From an uncultured Myxococcales bacterium (lineage in GTDB: Bacteria > Myxococcota_A > Bradymonadia > UBA7976 > VGTA01): DNA of 36,758 nt. The position numbers and the translations under genes were made by a program. A model generated the notes under the pieces. That model was given only the letters and a program-made list of their open reading frames with translations. It ran no database searches and was not told where the DNA came from. Shown here piece after piece: positions 16,384 through 24,102 of this stretch. The stretch covers positions 1 to 36,758 of the forward strand of contig CAKZRU010000178.1 in the NCBI GenBank assembly GCA_937146725.1, given 5' to 3'. Each line of letters opens with the position of its first letter. The first letter of the stretch is position 1.

Positions 16384-17925
16384 ATGCTAATTGATGCACT
16401 GACCGATCCACCGCAAGCGGGTCAGGTCTTTCAAGCAGATGTATGCATTATCGGTGGTGGCGTGGCCGGTTTAACTTTAACCAAAGAATTAGCCAAAAAT
16501 GGTTTATCGGTTATTACCCTTGAAGGCGGTGGGCTTAAAGAAAGCAAACGCTCCCAAGCGGTTTATCGTGGGGAAAATAGCGGGCGTAAATATTTTAGAT
16601 TACATCGAGCTCGTCGACGTTATCTAGGAGGCTCAAGTAATTGCTGGGCGGGTCTATGTGCTCGCCTAAGACCCACTGACTTTGAAAAGCGCTCATGGAT
16701 CCCGCATAGTGGTTGGCCGATTAGCAGTGAAGATATTAATCCTTATTATGACGAAGCTGGAAAAATCCTAAAAATCGGTCCTTTTCACCCACTATTGGAT
16801 CAAAAAAGAGAACCAGGCACTCATTTGAGCGGCCCTGGACTTAAACTCGATGGGTTTGAATCTGTCTTTTTCCAAATGAGTCCACCAGTTCGCTTAGGTA
16901 AGTTATGGCGTGATGACCTTAAAGCGCTTAAGCAGGTTAAGGTTTTTGTTAATGCCAATGTGAGTCACTTGCAGTTAGCCGAGCATGGTCAAGCGATGCA
17001 GTCGGTGGATTGCCAAGTCTTTGATGGACCTAAGTTTAAGGTCAAAGCCAAGTTTTTTATTTTGGCCGGTGGTGGAATTGAAAATCCTAGAATGCTCTTA
17101 AATGCAAGAGATGTAGCCAAAGCTGGTATTGGCAATCAACATGATTTTGTTGGACGCTACTTTATGGAACACCCGCACATAGATCGAGAAAGTCTATGGT
17201 TACCAGCGGGAATGGCCTCTCGGCTTAATTACTATCGAAGCCGAAAACGTAAAGCGACTAAGGATCGGGTTTGGCCCTGCTTACGCTTAAGTGCTGAGCG
17301 CTTGGCAGAGGAAGAATTACTCGATTTTTCTTTGGTCTTATTTAAAAGATCTAACATTGCTAAGGAAGAAAAAAATCACCCTTTGCTTACAGCGGTGCAA
17401 AGAAGTTCGGAATATTTGCATAACCCGGTGCGTAAACCCAAGCCAATTCTTGCTTATACCTTTGGTAATCCGATGGAGCAGGCACCTAATCCAGACTCTC
17501 GAGTCATGCTCGATGAAGATGGTGCCCGCGATGAACTTGGCTTGATCAAATCAACCTTAAATTGGCAACTCACTTCATTAGAAAAACGTACCTTACGCAG
17601 AGGACATGAACTCTTTGCTGAAGCGGTCGTTATAGGTAATCACGGTCGAATGCGAGTCACACCCACTTTGAACTTAGATACCTTTCCAAAGCAAACCAAG
17701 GGAGGCTATCACCATATGGGAACAACCCGCATGGCTGATCATGAGCGAGAAGGAGTTGTTGACCGAGACTGTAAGGTTTTTGGCGTTGATAATCTCTATG
17801 TTGCTGGTTCATCGGTTTTTACTACTAGCGGGGCGGCAAATCCCACGCTCAGTATTGTTGCTTTGGCCTTACGCTTGGCCGAGCATTTAAGTCAGCGTAC
17901 CCAGCGAGAGGATAAAACACCATGA
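16384..17925 (+). CDS. GMC-family FAD-dependent oxidoreductase
   Basis: The 513-residue flavoprotein is of the glucose-methanol-choline family, which oxidises alcohol groups on sugars, choline or sterols. The start ATG has AAGGAG 6 bases upstream. The FAD dinucleotide-binding motif CIIGGGVAGLTLTKELAKNG is near residue 22, and GGSSNCWAGLCARLRP is near 83. The C-terminal GMC signature includes YHHMGTTRM with His443-His444 as candidate catalytic histidines and AANPTLSIVALALRLAE with Asn486. It most resembles the large subunits of membrane-linked sugar dehydrogenases (fructose or gluconate dehydrogenase type) rather than soluble oxidases. It has no signal peptide of its own. Its stop overlaps the ATG of a Tat-signal protein by 4 bp, so export as a complex is likely. 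The substrate cannot be read from the sequence. Confidence 0.9.
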   Translation: MLIDALTDPPQAGQVFQADVCIIGGGVAGLTLTKELAKNGLSVITLEGGGLKESKRSQAVYRGENSGRKYFRLHRARRRYLGGSSNCWAGLCARLRPTDFEKRSWIPHSGWPISSEDINPYYDEAGKILKIGPFHPLLDQKREPGTHLSGPGLKLDGFESVFFQMSPPVRLGKLWRDDLKALKQVKVFVNANVSHLQLAEHGQAMQSVDCQVFDGPKFKVKAKFFILAGGGIENPRMLLNARDVAKAGIGNQHDFVGRYFMEHPHIDRESLWLPAGMASRLNYYRSRKRKATKDRVWPCLRLSAERLAEEELLDFSLVLFKRSNIAKEEKNHPLLTAVQRSSEYLHNPVRKPKPILAYTFGNPMEQAPNPDSRVMLDEDGARDELGLIKSTLNWQLTSLEKRTLRRGHELFAEAVVIGNHGRMRVTPTLNLDTFPKQTKGGYHHMGTTRMADHEREGVVDRDCKVFGVDNLYVAGSSVFTTSGAANPTLSIVALALRLAEHLSQRTQREDKTP

Positions 17926-18398
17926 GGCAGATTTCAGATCGTACGATATGCAGTCTTGTTGAATCCACAAAGGTATCGAGATTTGATCGGCGAACTCTAC
18001 TGAAAGGCATTGGGTTATTTTTAGGTGCTGGCGTATTCAATACGAGCTTTATAGCTTGTGACTCAGCACCCTATTTACCCAAAAGCTTGAAGGCCAAGCA
18101 CGTACAAGTTGAGCAGATACAGCAGACTTGGTTAGTGCCTAACGAAGTGAAGACCTTAGGCCAAGAAATCGTCAAACTCGTTGGGAATATAGAAGTTTTA
18201 GTACAAGATTTACTCAAGCAGATAAAACAAGAGCACCCTAAAGGCTTTAAAGGGCCAAAGGAGCTCAGTCATACCCTAAAGAAACTCCACCTAGACTCTG
18301 CTCGCAAGGGGCAGTGGGTAGAGGTTCGTGCTTGGCGTTTAACGGCGATTGAGGTAGCTGCCTATGCCTTGTGTAGCTATGAGGCACCTACGCCATAA
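17922..18398 (+). CDS. Tat-exported lipoprotein subunit partner of the GMC dehydrogenase
   Basis: The 158-residue protein carries a twin-arginine signal (FDRRTLLKGIG, Arg23-Arg24), a hydrophobic segment and a lipobox-like SFIAC with Cys46. The rest is helical and ends near WRLTAIEVAAYALCSYEAP. In architecture and position it matches the small subunits (gluconate 2-dehydrogenase subunit 3 type) that accompany GMC dehydrogenases and carry the folded flavoprotein through the Tat pore. The ATGA overlap with the upstream gene implies coupled translation and equal amounts. No haem-binding CxxCH motif is present, and no cytochrome subunit is encoded next to it. The partner role is inferred from context and the signal peptide; sequence similarity to the known family is weak by eye. 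Confidence 0.75.
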   Translation: MRQISDRTICSLVESTKVSRFDRRTLLKGIGLFLGAGVFNTSFIACDSAPYLPKSLKAKHVQVEQIQQTWLVPNEVKTLGQEIVKLVGNIEVLVQDLLKQIKQEHPKGFKGPKELSHTLKKLHLDSARKGQWVEVRAWRLTAIEVAAYALCSYEAPTP

Positions 18399-18416
18399 AA
18401 CACCTACGCCATAAAA
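18385..18416 (+). repeat. Perfect tandem 16-bp duplication across a stop codon
   Basis: CACCTACGCCATAAAA occurs twice with no gap (18385-18400 and 18401-18416). The first copy contains the TAA stop (18396-18398) of the Tat partner gene, so the protein end is unchanged. Lack of differences suggests a recent slippage or duplication event. Confidence 0.9.
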
Positions 18417-18471
18417 CACTCAGTAGATCGCTTATTAATCAGCGTTTACATCTGAGATAAGCATATAAGTC

Positions 18472-18753
18472 TTAGCGACGGAAACCACCACCATTGTTGT
18501 TACGTGGACGATCTTGTGCTTCGCTTACTTTGATCGCACGGCCATCAAGTTCTTTGCCGTCCATGTTTGCAATCGCCTCGTCAGCAGCAGCATCATCAGC
18601 CATTGTCACAAACCCAAAACCACGAGAGCGACCAGTGTCACGCTCAAGGATAACTTTTGCTTCGGTGACCTCACCAAATGCTGAAAAAGCTGTAAATAGA
18701 GAGTCGTCTTTTGTTGCCCATGCTAGGCCACCAATAAATAATTTCTTTGACAT
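18472..18753 (-). CDS. Single-RRM RNA-binding protein with Gly/Asn/Arg tail
   Basis: The 93-residue protein consists of one RNA recognition motif plus a short basic tail. RNP2 is KLFIGGL at 4-10 and RNP1 is RGFGFVTM at 44-51, both with the aromatic residues that stack on RNA bases. The tail DRPRNNNGGGFRR resembles the glycine-rich ends of bacterial (notably cyanobacterial Rbp) and plant glycine-rich RNA-binding proteins. Members of this group are often cold-induced and act on mRNA stability or localisation. It is a monocistronic gene, convergent with the Tat partner gene. A leader of more than 100 bases with several hairpins precedes it, and the Shine-Dalgarno-like AGAGGTG lies in one stem. 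The family call is secure; targets are unknown. Confidence 0.93.
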   Translation of the reverse strand: MSKKLFIGGLAWATKDDSLFTAFSAFGEVTEAKVILERDTGRSRGFGFVTMADDAAADEAIANMDGKELDGRAIKVSEAQDRPRNNNGGGFRR

Positions 18754-18862
18754 AATATTTCTCGCAACACCTCTTGGATTTTTATAATTTCTAGTAGAGG
18801 TGCATTAGTCAGACCAAATTGGGGTCTGTTCCTATCCTCACTTAAAGAACTATGAGGGTAGG
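18754..18862 (-). promoter_or_regulatory. Structured 5' leader of the RRM gene
   Basis: Three inverted repeats lie in a row upstream of the start codon. 18768-18774 pairs with 18796-18802 (CACCTCT/AGAGGTG, 7 bp); 18810-18815 with 18823-18828 (CAGACC/GGTCTG, 6 bp); 18831-18840 with 18853-18862 (10 positions, one mismatch on the minus-strand RNA). In the RNA the AGAGGTG of the start-proximal stem is the best Shine-Dalgarno-like sequence, although 14 bases from the ATG. Opening of that stem could control translation by temperature or by the protein itself. The pairings are seen; the regulation is inferred. Confidence 0.5.
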
Positions 18863-19069
18863 GGCTTAAAGCATGAAACTACGATTAAAGAAAGCTAAAA
18901 AGAGTTATTTTTAAGATTTATTTTTGTTTTAGACTAGAAGCCTATGTAATTAAATTGACTTAAGAGGTTAAAATCCCATGGTTTTAAATGATAGCACCTG
19001 TTAGGTAAATCTTTTTATTTACTTGTACATAGATCGCTTTGTTCACATGGTGAGAAAGTTGGAGTTTTA

Positions 19070-19897
19070 ATGGTAAGTTTTAATGGTTTTAGTTATTTAG
19101 TTGACTGTAAGTTTTTGTTTTTTGGTTTGTGCTTGATGTGTATCGCTTGCTCTCCAACCTATCAATCTAACCGAGTGTATATTCCACAGCATACCGAAGC
19201 TAATCAGTTGCGAGTAGAGCTGGGCGTCACCCAGGCTGACGTAAGTTATTCAGTTTTGGATTCCGTCCAAGTAAATGTTGGTGGTGTTTACAGTAAGGGT
19301 AGTTTTGACTCTAGCGAAGGCACCGAAGACAGTATAAATGGCCAGCAAACTCGTACAGAAAGTTATACTTTTTCCGGTACGCATGTTGGTTTTGGCGTTT
19401 TCAAAGCACTTGATGATGAGAAAAATACTGTACTTTCGGTGAATGCCGGATCAGCCTTTCAAACTTGGGAGTTCCGACGAGAGGGTGACCAATTAGTTAT
19501 TGATGACGGCTATAATAATTTCAATGCGAGCATCATCAATCCTTATGTTCAATTGGGGGTTATGTTTGGTAAAGCCAACTCAAATGTATCGGTAGCGATG
19601 CGTTATGAACGACCTAATTTCGACTTTAAGGACTTACAAGGTAATACTTTAGCAAATGCATCAAAACCAACATTGATGAACTTGGTTATTCAACCCAAGT
19701 ATGATCTTACTGAGCGCTTATCAGTCTTTGGGCAGTTTGTTTTTAGAAGTAATCTTGGAGATGATACAATGGTTGATGACACATATGAGGTTTCTAGTAT
19801 GAACCTATATGTTGGCCTCAGTTATATTATGGACTTTGCCTCCAAAGACCAAGTCGTTCAGTCTGATGATGGGATTGAGGTAGAGCACATAAACTAA
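19070..19897 (+). CDS. Outer-membrane-type beta-barrel-like lipoprotein
   Basis: The 275-residue protein starts at ATG 19070 with TGGAG 6 bases upstream. Its N-terminus carries a signal peptide ending in a lipobox (LCLMCIAC, Cys27). The mature sequence is rich in alternating hydrophobic/polar strands: LRVELGVTQADVSYSVLDS, VQVNVGGVYSKGSF, THVGFGVFKAL, YVQLGVMFGKANSNVSVAMR, LSVFGQFVFRSN and a final MNLYVGLSYIMDF. That is the pattern of an 8- to 10-strand outer-membrane barrel. A lipid-modified barrel-like protein is somewhat unusual but common in this kind of genome. It could be a porin-like or structural outer-membrane protein. I recognise no specific family. It is separated from neighbours by its own upstream region and a terminator. 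Confidence 0.75.
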   Translation: MVSFNGFSYLVDCKFLFFGLCLMCIACSPTYQSNRVYIPQHTEANQLRVELGVTQADVSYSVLDSVQVNVGGVYSKGSFDSSEGTEDSINGQQTRTESYTFSGTHVGFGVFKALDDEKNTVLSVNAGSAFQTWEFRREGDQLVIDDGYNNFNASIINPYVQLGVMFGKANSNVSVAMRYERPNFDFKDLQGNTLANASKPTLMNLVIQPKYDLTERLSVFGQFVFRSNLGDDTMVDDTYEVSSMNLYVGLSYIMDFASKDQVVQSDDGIEVEHIN

Positions 19898-19919
19898 ACT
19901 CCTTATCACTTAAGGCAAG

Positions 19920-19955
19920 TATTGAGTTTGATCATCTCAATATTATTTGTATTTC
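19920..19955 (+). terminator. Hairpin terminator after the barrel-like lipoprotein gene
   Basis: TATTGAG (19920-19926) and CTCAATA (19936-19942) form a 7-bp stem with a 9-base loop. The T-rich TTATTTGTATTT follows on the plus strand. It begins 22 bp after the stop and abuts the stop codon of the convergent symporter gene. Confidence 0.5.
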
Positions 19956-21481
19956 TTGATCTCACCAGTCTTAATGCGCTCAAAATAAGACAGCATTTCT
20001 TTTTTGACGGTTGGTGCTAATAGATAGAGCCCAAAGATATTTGGAATACAAATCAGAAAAACGAGAGCGTCTGAAATATCTAAGATAGGGCCAAGTTTCA
20101 TTAAAGGGCCCAAAAATATGAAGAAGCAAAAGATCAGCTTGTAAAGTTTTTGGCCTTGTGGGGCTTCTCCAAAAAGATAGGTCCAACCTTTAAGACCATA
20201 GTATGACCAGGAAATCATGGTTGATACAGCAAATAAGACGGCAGCAAAGGCAAGAGGATAAGGAAACCAAGAAATATGTCTAGCAAAGGCAGCTGAGGTC
20301 ATGGCAACCCCTTGAGCATCTCCGGCAAATTGAGGGTCGGCAAGGGTAGATGTGGTAATGACTAAAGCAGTAATTGTACAGATGACAATGGTATCGATAA
20401 AGGGCTCCAATAAAGCGACTACACCTTCGGTTACGGGTTCATCAGTTTTAACCGCCGAGTGTGCAATAGAGGCTGAGCCTAAACCGGCTTCATTAGAAAA
20501 AACAGCCCGTTGAAAGCCGATGACCATCACACCTAATGCGCCTCCGGCGACACCTTCACCAGTGAATGCTCCCACAAAGATTGCTTGGATTGCTGCAGGT
20601 AAGTAAGCCAAATTTAAAGCGATAATGATCAAAGCTGATACACAGTATAAAACCGCCATAAAGGGCACGACTTTTTCGGTAACTTTAGCAATAGACTTGA
20701 TCCCGCCTAAGATGACGCTTAACACCGTTAAAGCCAAGATAATCCCAATGAGTTCCGGACTTAAATCTTTACCCCATACAGAGACTAATTGTTCATAAGC
20801 TTGGTTTGACTGAAACAGATTACCAATGCCTAAAGCGCCTAACAATATCCCAATCGCATAAACAGCCCCAAGTATTTTCCCTAGCCTTTGATAGCCCAAA
20901 GCCTTAAGACCATAATTTAAGTAATACATGGGCCCACCAGACACATGGCCATCATCAAAAGTATCTCGGTATTTTACACTTAAAGTACATTCAACAAACT
21001 TGGTAGACATTCCTAAAATGCCCGCCATAATAAGCCAAAAAGTTGCGCCGGGTCCACCTAAGCTAACCGCAACGGCTACCCCACCAATATTACCAATACC
21101 AACAGTGCCGGAGACCGCAGTTGCCAAGGCTTGAAAATGTGAAACTTCTCCATGGCTATGAGGATGATCATAATCACCACGAATCAATTCAATCGCATGT
21201 TTAAAAGCACGAAGATTGACCCAAGAGAGATAAAAGGTAAAAAATAAGGCACCCACAACCAGCCAAATCACGACCAGAGGGATAGGTACTTCAAATAAAG
21301 TGACTTTATAAAAAACAAAGGCACTCAGCCATTCGGCAAAAGGTTGAGTAAGCTGATTGATCTCTTGGCTTAAACGAGCATGCGCAGTATTAATGGTTAG
21401 GCTTGTCGTCAGCAAAAAGCAAAAGGGTAAGAGAATGATAGAAAATAAAAAACGTAACAAACTTGGCTTGTGGCCCTGCAA
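19943..21481 (-). CDS. Alanine/glycine:cation symporter (AGCS family)
   Basis: The 512-residue inner-membrane transporter imports alanine or glycine with Na+ (AlsT/YaaJ/DagA type). The start is TTG 21481, decided by AAGGAG 5 bases upstream and because the next in-frame Met is far inside. Residues 1-36 look like a cleavable signal or an extra first helix (LLRFLFSIILLPFCFLLTTS, then AHA). Family motifs are the loop AVSGTVGIGNIGGVAVAVSL followed by GGPGATFW, GGPMYYLNYGL, and NEAGLGSASIAHSAVKTDEP near the C-terminal half. About ten further hydrophobic segments are visible. No glycine riboswitch is apparent in the short upstream region. Substrate preference between alanine and glycine cannot be decided. 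Confidence 0.93.
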   Translation of the reverse strand: MQGHKPSLLRFLFSIILLPFCFLLTTSLTINTAHARLSQEINQLTQPFAEWLSAFVFYKVTLFEVPIPLVVIWLVVGALFFTFYLSWVNLRAFKHAIELIRGDYDHPHSHGEVSHFQALATAVSGTVGIGNIGGVAVAVSLGGPGATFWLIMAGILGMSTKFVECTLSVKYRDTFDDGHVSGGPMYYLNYGLKALGYQRLGKILGAVYAIGILLGALGIGNLFQSNQAYEQLVSVWGKDLSPELIGIILALTVLSVILGGIKSIAKVTEKVVPFMAVLYCVSALIIIALNLAYLPAAIQAIFVGAFTGEGVAGGALGVMVIGFQRAVFSNEAGLGSASIAHSAVKTDEPVTEGVVALLEPFIDTIVICTITALVITTSTLADPQFAGDAQGVAMTSAAFARHISWFPYPLAFAAVLFAVSTMISWSYYGLKGWTYLFGEAPQGQKLYKLIFCFFIFLGPLMKLGPILDISDALVFLICIPNIFGLYLLAPTVKKEMLSYFERIKTGEIKKYK

Positions 21482-21578
21482 AACATCTCCTTCGCTGAGG
21501 GGTTAAAGAGCTGTGAGTATACAGGACTTGAGCGTGTTTTAAAGGGCGTAGTATGTATACTTGATTGCCCAAGTCGCT

Positions 21579-22256
21579 TTAATACTGGGCAAGATACTTA
21601 TGCCAATGTTCAATATCTTGTCCGGCTAAAACAGCATGATGACACAGGCTTAAATACTGAACTTCCCATGCTTTTAATTCAGCAACCGAGTCTTTAAAGG
21701 CACTTTTGTCTTTAATGACGCTTTTAAACAATAAAGGTGTATTCAGTTGTTGATAGACTTTGTTAATCTTTAAGTAGAGCTTAGTGAAGCCCGACGCTTG
21801 GGGAAAATAAAAACAGAGGTCCGTAATGATAACCGTTTGTGAGGGCTTATCATAAAAGACATATTCATTTACAGCAGGCATTCCCGCTAAGAACACATGG
21901 TCAATTTCCTCACTCCATGCATAGGGCTCTTTACTGTGCGTCATGGTGTGAGCAATGTTAAGATTAGGCTGTTTTTTATGGAGTCCTTTGGGCGCATATA
22001 CTTCTGCAGTAGGATAAGCTTCAAGCCACTCGCCCACAAATAAATGATGAAAAAGGCTAGGGGCTACTAGGTATTTAACCGGTCCCAAAACATCGACTTG
22101 CGCTTTGAGCTCTTGGCTTAAGCGGATCGGAGAATGAACCCATAAGAAACCATCATTACATTTAATTATGGTACATCTGCCATTGAGTTGAATAAGGCCA
22201 AATACCTTAAACTCGCTGGTTGCAGTCCACACTCTGTCATTCACTTGAGTGATCAT
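21579..22256 (-). CDS. DUF4336-like protein with metallo-beta-lactamase-like fold
   Basis: The frame opens at ATG 22271, but ATG 22256 (MITQVNDRVWTATSEFKVFG) has GAGAAAG upstream and is the likelier start, giving 225 residues. The sequence follows the DUF4336 pattern: N-terminal strands RCTIIKCNDGFLWVHSPIRL, then LGPVKYLVAPSLFHHLFVGEW, PTAEVYAPKGLHKK, and EYVFYDKPSQTVIITDLCFY, with late histidines LSLCHHAVL. DUF4336 proteins are distant relatives of metallo-beta-lactamase-fold hydrolases. The usual HxHxDH metal motif is absent and reduced here to APSLFHHLFVGEW, so catalysis is uncertain. It is cytoplasmic, single-gene, downstream of rlmG on the same strand, with a 300-bp gap between them. Confidence 0.75.
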   Translation of the reverse strand: MITQVNDRVWTATSEFKVFGLIQLNGRCTIIKCNDGFLWVHSPIRLSQELKAQVDVLGPVKYLVAPSLFHHLFVGEWLEAYPTAEVYAPKGLHKKQPNLNIAHTMTHSKEPYAWSEEIDHVFLAGMPAVNEYVFYDKPSQTVIITDLCFYFPQASGFTKLYLKINKVYQQLNTPLLFKSVIKDKSAFKDSVAELKAWEVQYLSLCHHAVLAGQDIEHWHKYLAQY

Positions 22257-22271
22257 CGTTTTCTTTCTCAT

Positions 22272-22571
22272 ATAGATTTAAATACCCATATATAATTTTT
22301 TTAGTGGATTAAAACTATATGTGCTTTTTGATCTCTTTTAAACCTCTCCAAAACTAAAGGTGAATAAAAAGGTCTTTTGACTGGGCTCAAGGAACGAATC
22401 ACCACCTTCGGTGATCCAAAATGACTAAGAGCATCAGTGGACGAGTAAGTGAAAAGTGAAAACCTACCTTGCGACAGGGTTGCCATTTCGAGATTGAGTG
22501 AGCGCCAAAAAAACAGGGCGTTCTTTTAATTTATCGACCAAATAGAGGGAGACTTTATTGAGTATTAGTGA
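22272..22571. other. 300-bp gap between rlmG and the DUF4336-like gene
   Basis: There is no convincing gene. A 61-codon minus-strand frame (22301-22486) lacks a ribosome-binding site. A perfect 6-bp hairpin ATCACC-ACCTTC-GGTGAT lies at 22398-22415. A G+C-rich inverted pair CGCC/GGCG brackets an A-rich loop around 22504-22521, followed on the plus strand by TTCTTTTAATTT. The stretch could hold a small RNA, but no known RNA family is recognisable. Confidence 0.3.
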
Positions 22572-23807
22572 TCATTTAATTGCTTTAAGAATCACAAACT
22601 TCTTGTTACTTGCCATCGTTACGCAATGTGTAAAGCGTTTTTTTAAGGAAATGTGGTAATTGAGATGGCGGTTTGCCACAATCCACAACTCCCCTTCCTT
22701 TTTCAAGGCTCGATAGGCATCGGTAAATAAAGAATTGGCAATATCGGTGCTGACTGTGTGTTGCTGATGAAAAGGCGGATTACAAAGAATCAGTTCTTGT
22801 GAGTTTGCTGGCATTTGCTTGAGGCCATCATCAGCGTATATTTGAGCAGTTTCTTGTGCTTCGATGATATTATGAGCTAGGTTATATTTACAAGACATAA
22901 TCGCTTGGAAAGACTCATCGCAAAAAGTGAGTTGTGCCTTTGGGTGTAAGCGTAAATAGGCCAAACCTAATGCGCCACAACCACAGGCCAAGTCAGTAAC
23001 TTTTATTTTTGCGGGTAGCTGCTTAAAGTTTTCTAAAAAAAAGCGACTTCCGTGATCGAGCTTGTCTTGGCTAAACACATTGGGCAATGCCTGTAGCCTA
23101 AGTTGGTATTGGGGAATATCAATCTTTTTACCTAAGAATGGCTTGAGCTCATCTTGAAGTTTTTGTTCCGGTTTTGGCTGATCTGGCTGATCATCATCTA
23201 AAGGTTCACGATAAGCCTTCCAAATACGCGCTTTTTTAACGCCCGGTAAAAACTCTGTAGGGCCAAAGTGCTGTGCCACTAAGTCATATTGACTACGGCT
23301 AAGATGCTTATCCATACCGGCCAAAAGTAGAGGTGTTTTTGGCTTTAAGTTTTGTTTTAAAACTTTTAAGAGCGCAATGAATTGATTTTTTTGCTTGGGG
23401 ATTTTACCAATGACCACACTACTCGATGTGAGCTTCTTTGCTAAAGCATTAAAGTCATTGACAATATCTAATGGAGTCGTGCTTACTTCAGGGTCTTTTT
23501 GATGATGTTCAAGATTCAGTTCAATCGCTCGTTTTGACATCCATGAATCTAAATAAATTGTTGGTTTATATGAGGCTAAAGGGATTGCTAGAGCACCAAA
23601 TTGATCATGAAGAATGACTATATGCTCTAAGTTGAGATTCATGTCCATAAGAGTGTTAAGCAAATACAAGTCAGCACTGTCCCAAGCCCTCAGTTCTTTT
23701 CGATGTTGATGAGGATAGCGCTGTAGCTGATAGCTCTGCTCTTGCCATATAAGATCCTGCCTGATGAGTTTATCTATTCTTGAATGAGGGTGTTTAGTGT
23801 GTGTCAT
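22572..23807 (-). CDS. rlmG: 23S rRNA guanine-N2 methyltransferase RlmG
   Basis: RlmG methylates N2 of G1835 (E. coli numbering) in 23S rRNA using S-adenosylmethionine. The 411 residues are a little longer than the E. coli enzyme (378). The C-terminal Rossmann domain has the SAM motif VTDLACGCGALGLAYLRLHP, the acidic strand end TFCDES, and the catalytic CNPPFHQQH with Asn343-Pro-Pro-Phe346. The ending ELWIVANRHLNYHISLKKRF and KKFVILKAIK is highly characteristic of RlmG. The N-terminal half is the degenerate methyltransferase-like domain typical of RlmC/RlmG proteins. A charged, Asp/Gln/Pro-rich linker near residue 205 (DDDQPDQPKPEQK) accounts for most of the extra length. It is transcribed alone. 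Confidence 0.92.
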   Translation of the reverse strand: MTHTKHPHSRIDKLIRQDLIWQEQSYQLQRYPHQHRKELRAWDSADLYLLNTLMDMNLNLEHIVILHDQFGALAIPLASYKPTIYLDSWMSKRAIELNLEHHQKDPEVSTTPLDIVNDFNALAKKLTSSSVVIGKIPKQKNQFIALLKVLKQNLKPKTPLLLAGMDKHLSRSQYDLVAQHFGPTEFLPGVKKARIWKAYREPLDDDQPDQPKPEQKLQDELKPFLGKKIDIPQYQLRLQALPNVFSQDKLDHGSRFFLENFKQLPAKIKVTDLACGCGALGLAYLRLHPKAQLTFCDESFQAIMSCKYNLAHNIIEAQETAQIYADDGLKQMPANSQELILCNPPFHQQHTVSTDIANSLFTDAYRALKKEGELWIVANRHLNYHISLKKRFTHCVTMASNKKFVILKAIK

Positions 23808-24102
23808 ATATATTACTTGGCTCTATTCATCATTAGATCAAAACTGTTAATGAGCACTTGTAAACGGTTTGACCTACTACTGACAAACAATATCATGCAT
23901 CGTTGTAAGGAGTAGCAAAGATTTAAGCCTATAAAAAAGTAGCTTTGCTATCTTAAAGCATAGTAATAATGTATGTTTATGTATATTTTTGGTTAAATAG
24001 CATTGATTCTGAGTCAAGTTCATGCTTAATAACTTAGTATAGTTTGTAATTGTTCTTTTTTTGGGAACTTTGAGTTCTTTTAAAGCTTTGTAAGTCCGGC
24101 CT

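Noticed and set aside
21482..21578. Glycine riboswitch upstream of the alanine/glycine symporter
   Set aside because: The short upstream region lacks the conserved glycine aptamer segments.
22301..22486. 61-codon minus-strand frame in the rlmG gap
   Set aside because: No ribosome-binding site, no recognisable protein character, and it overlaps a hairpin.
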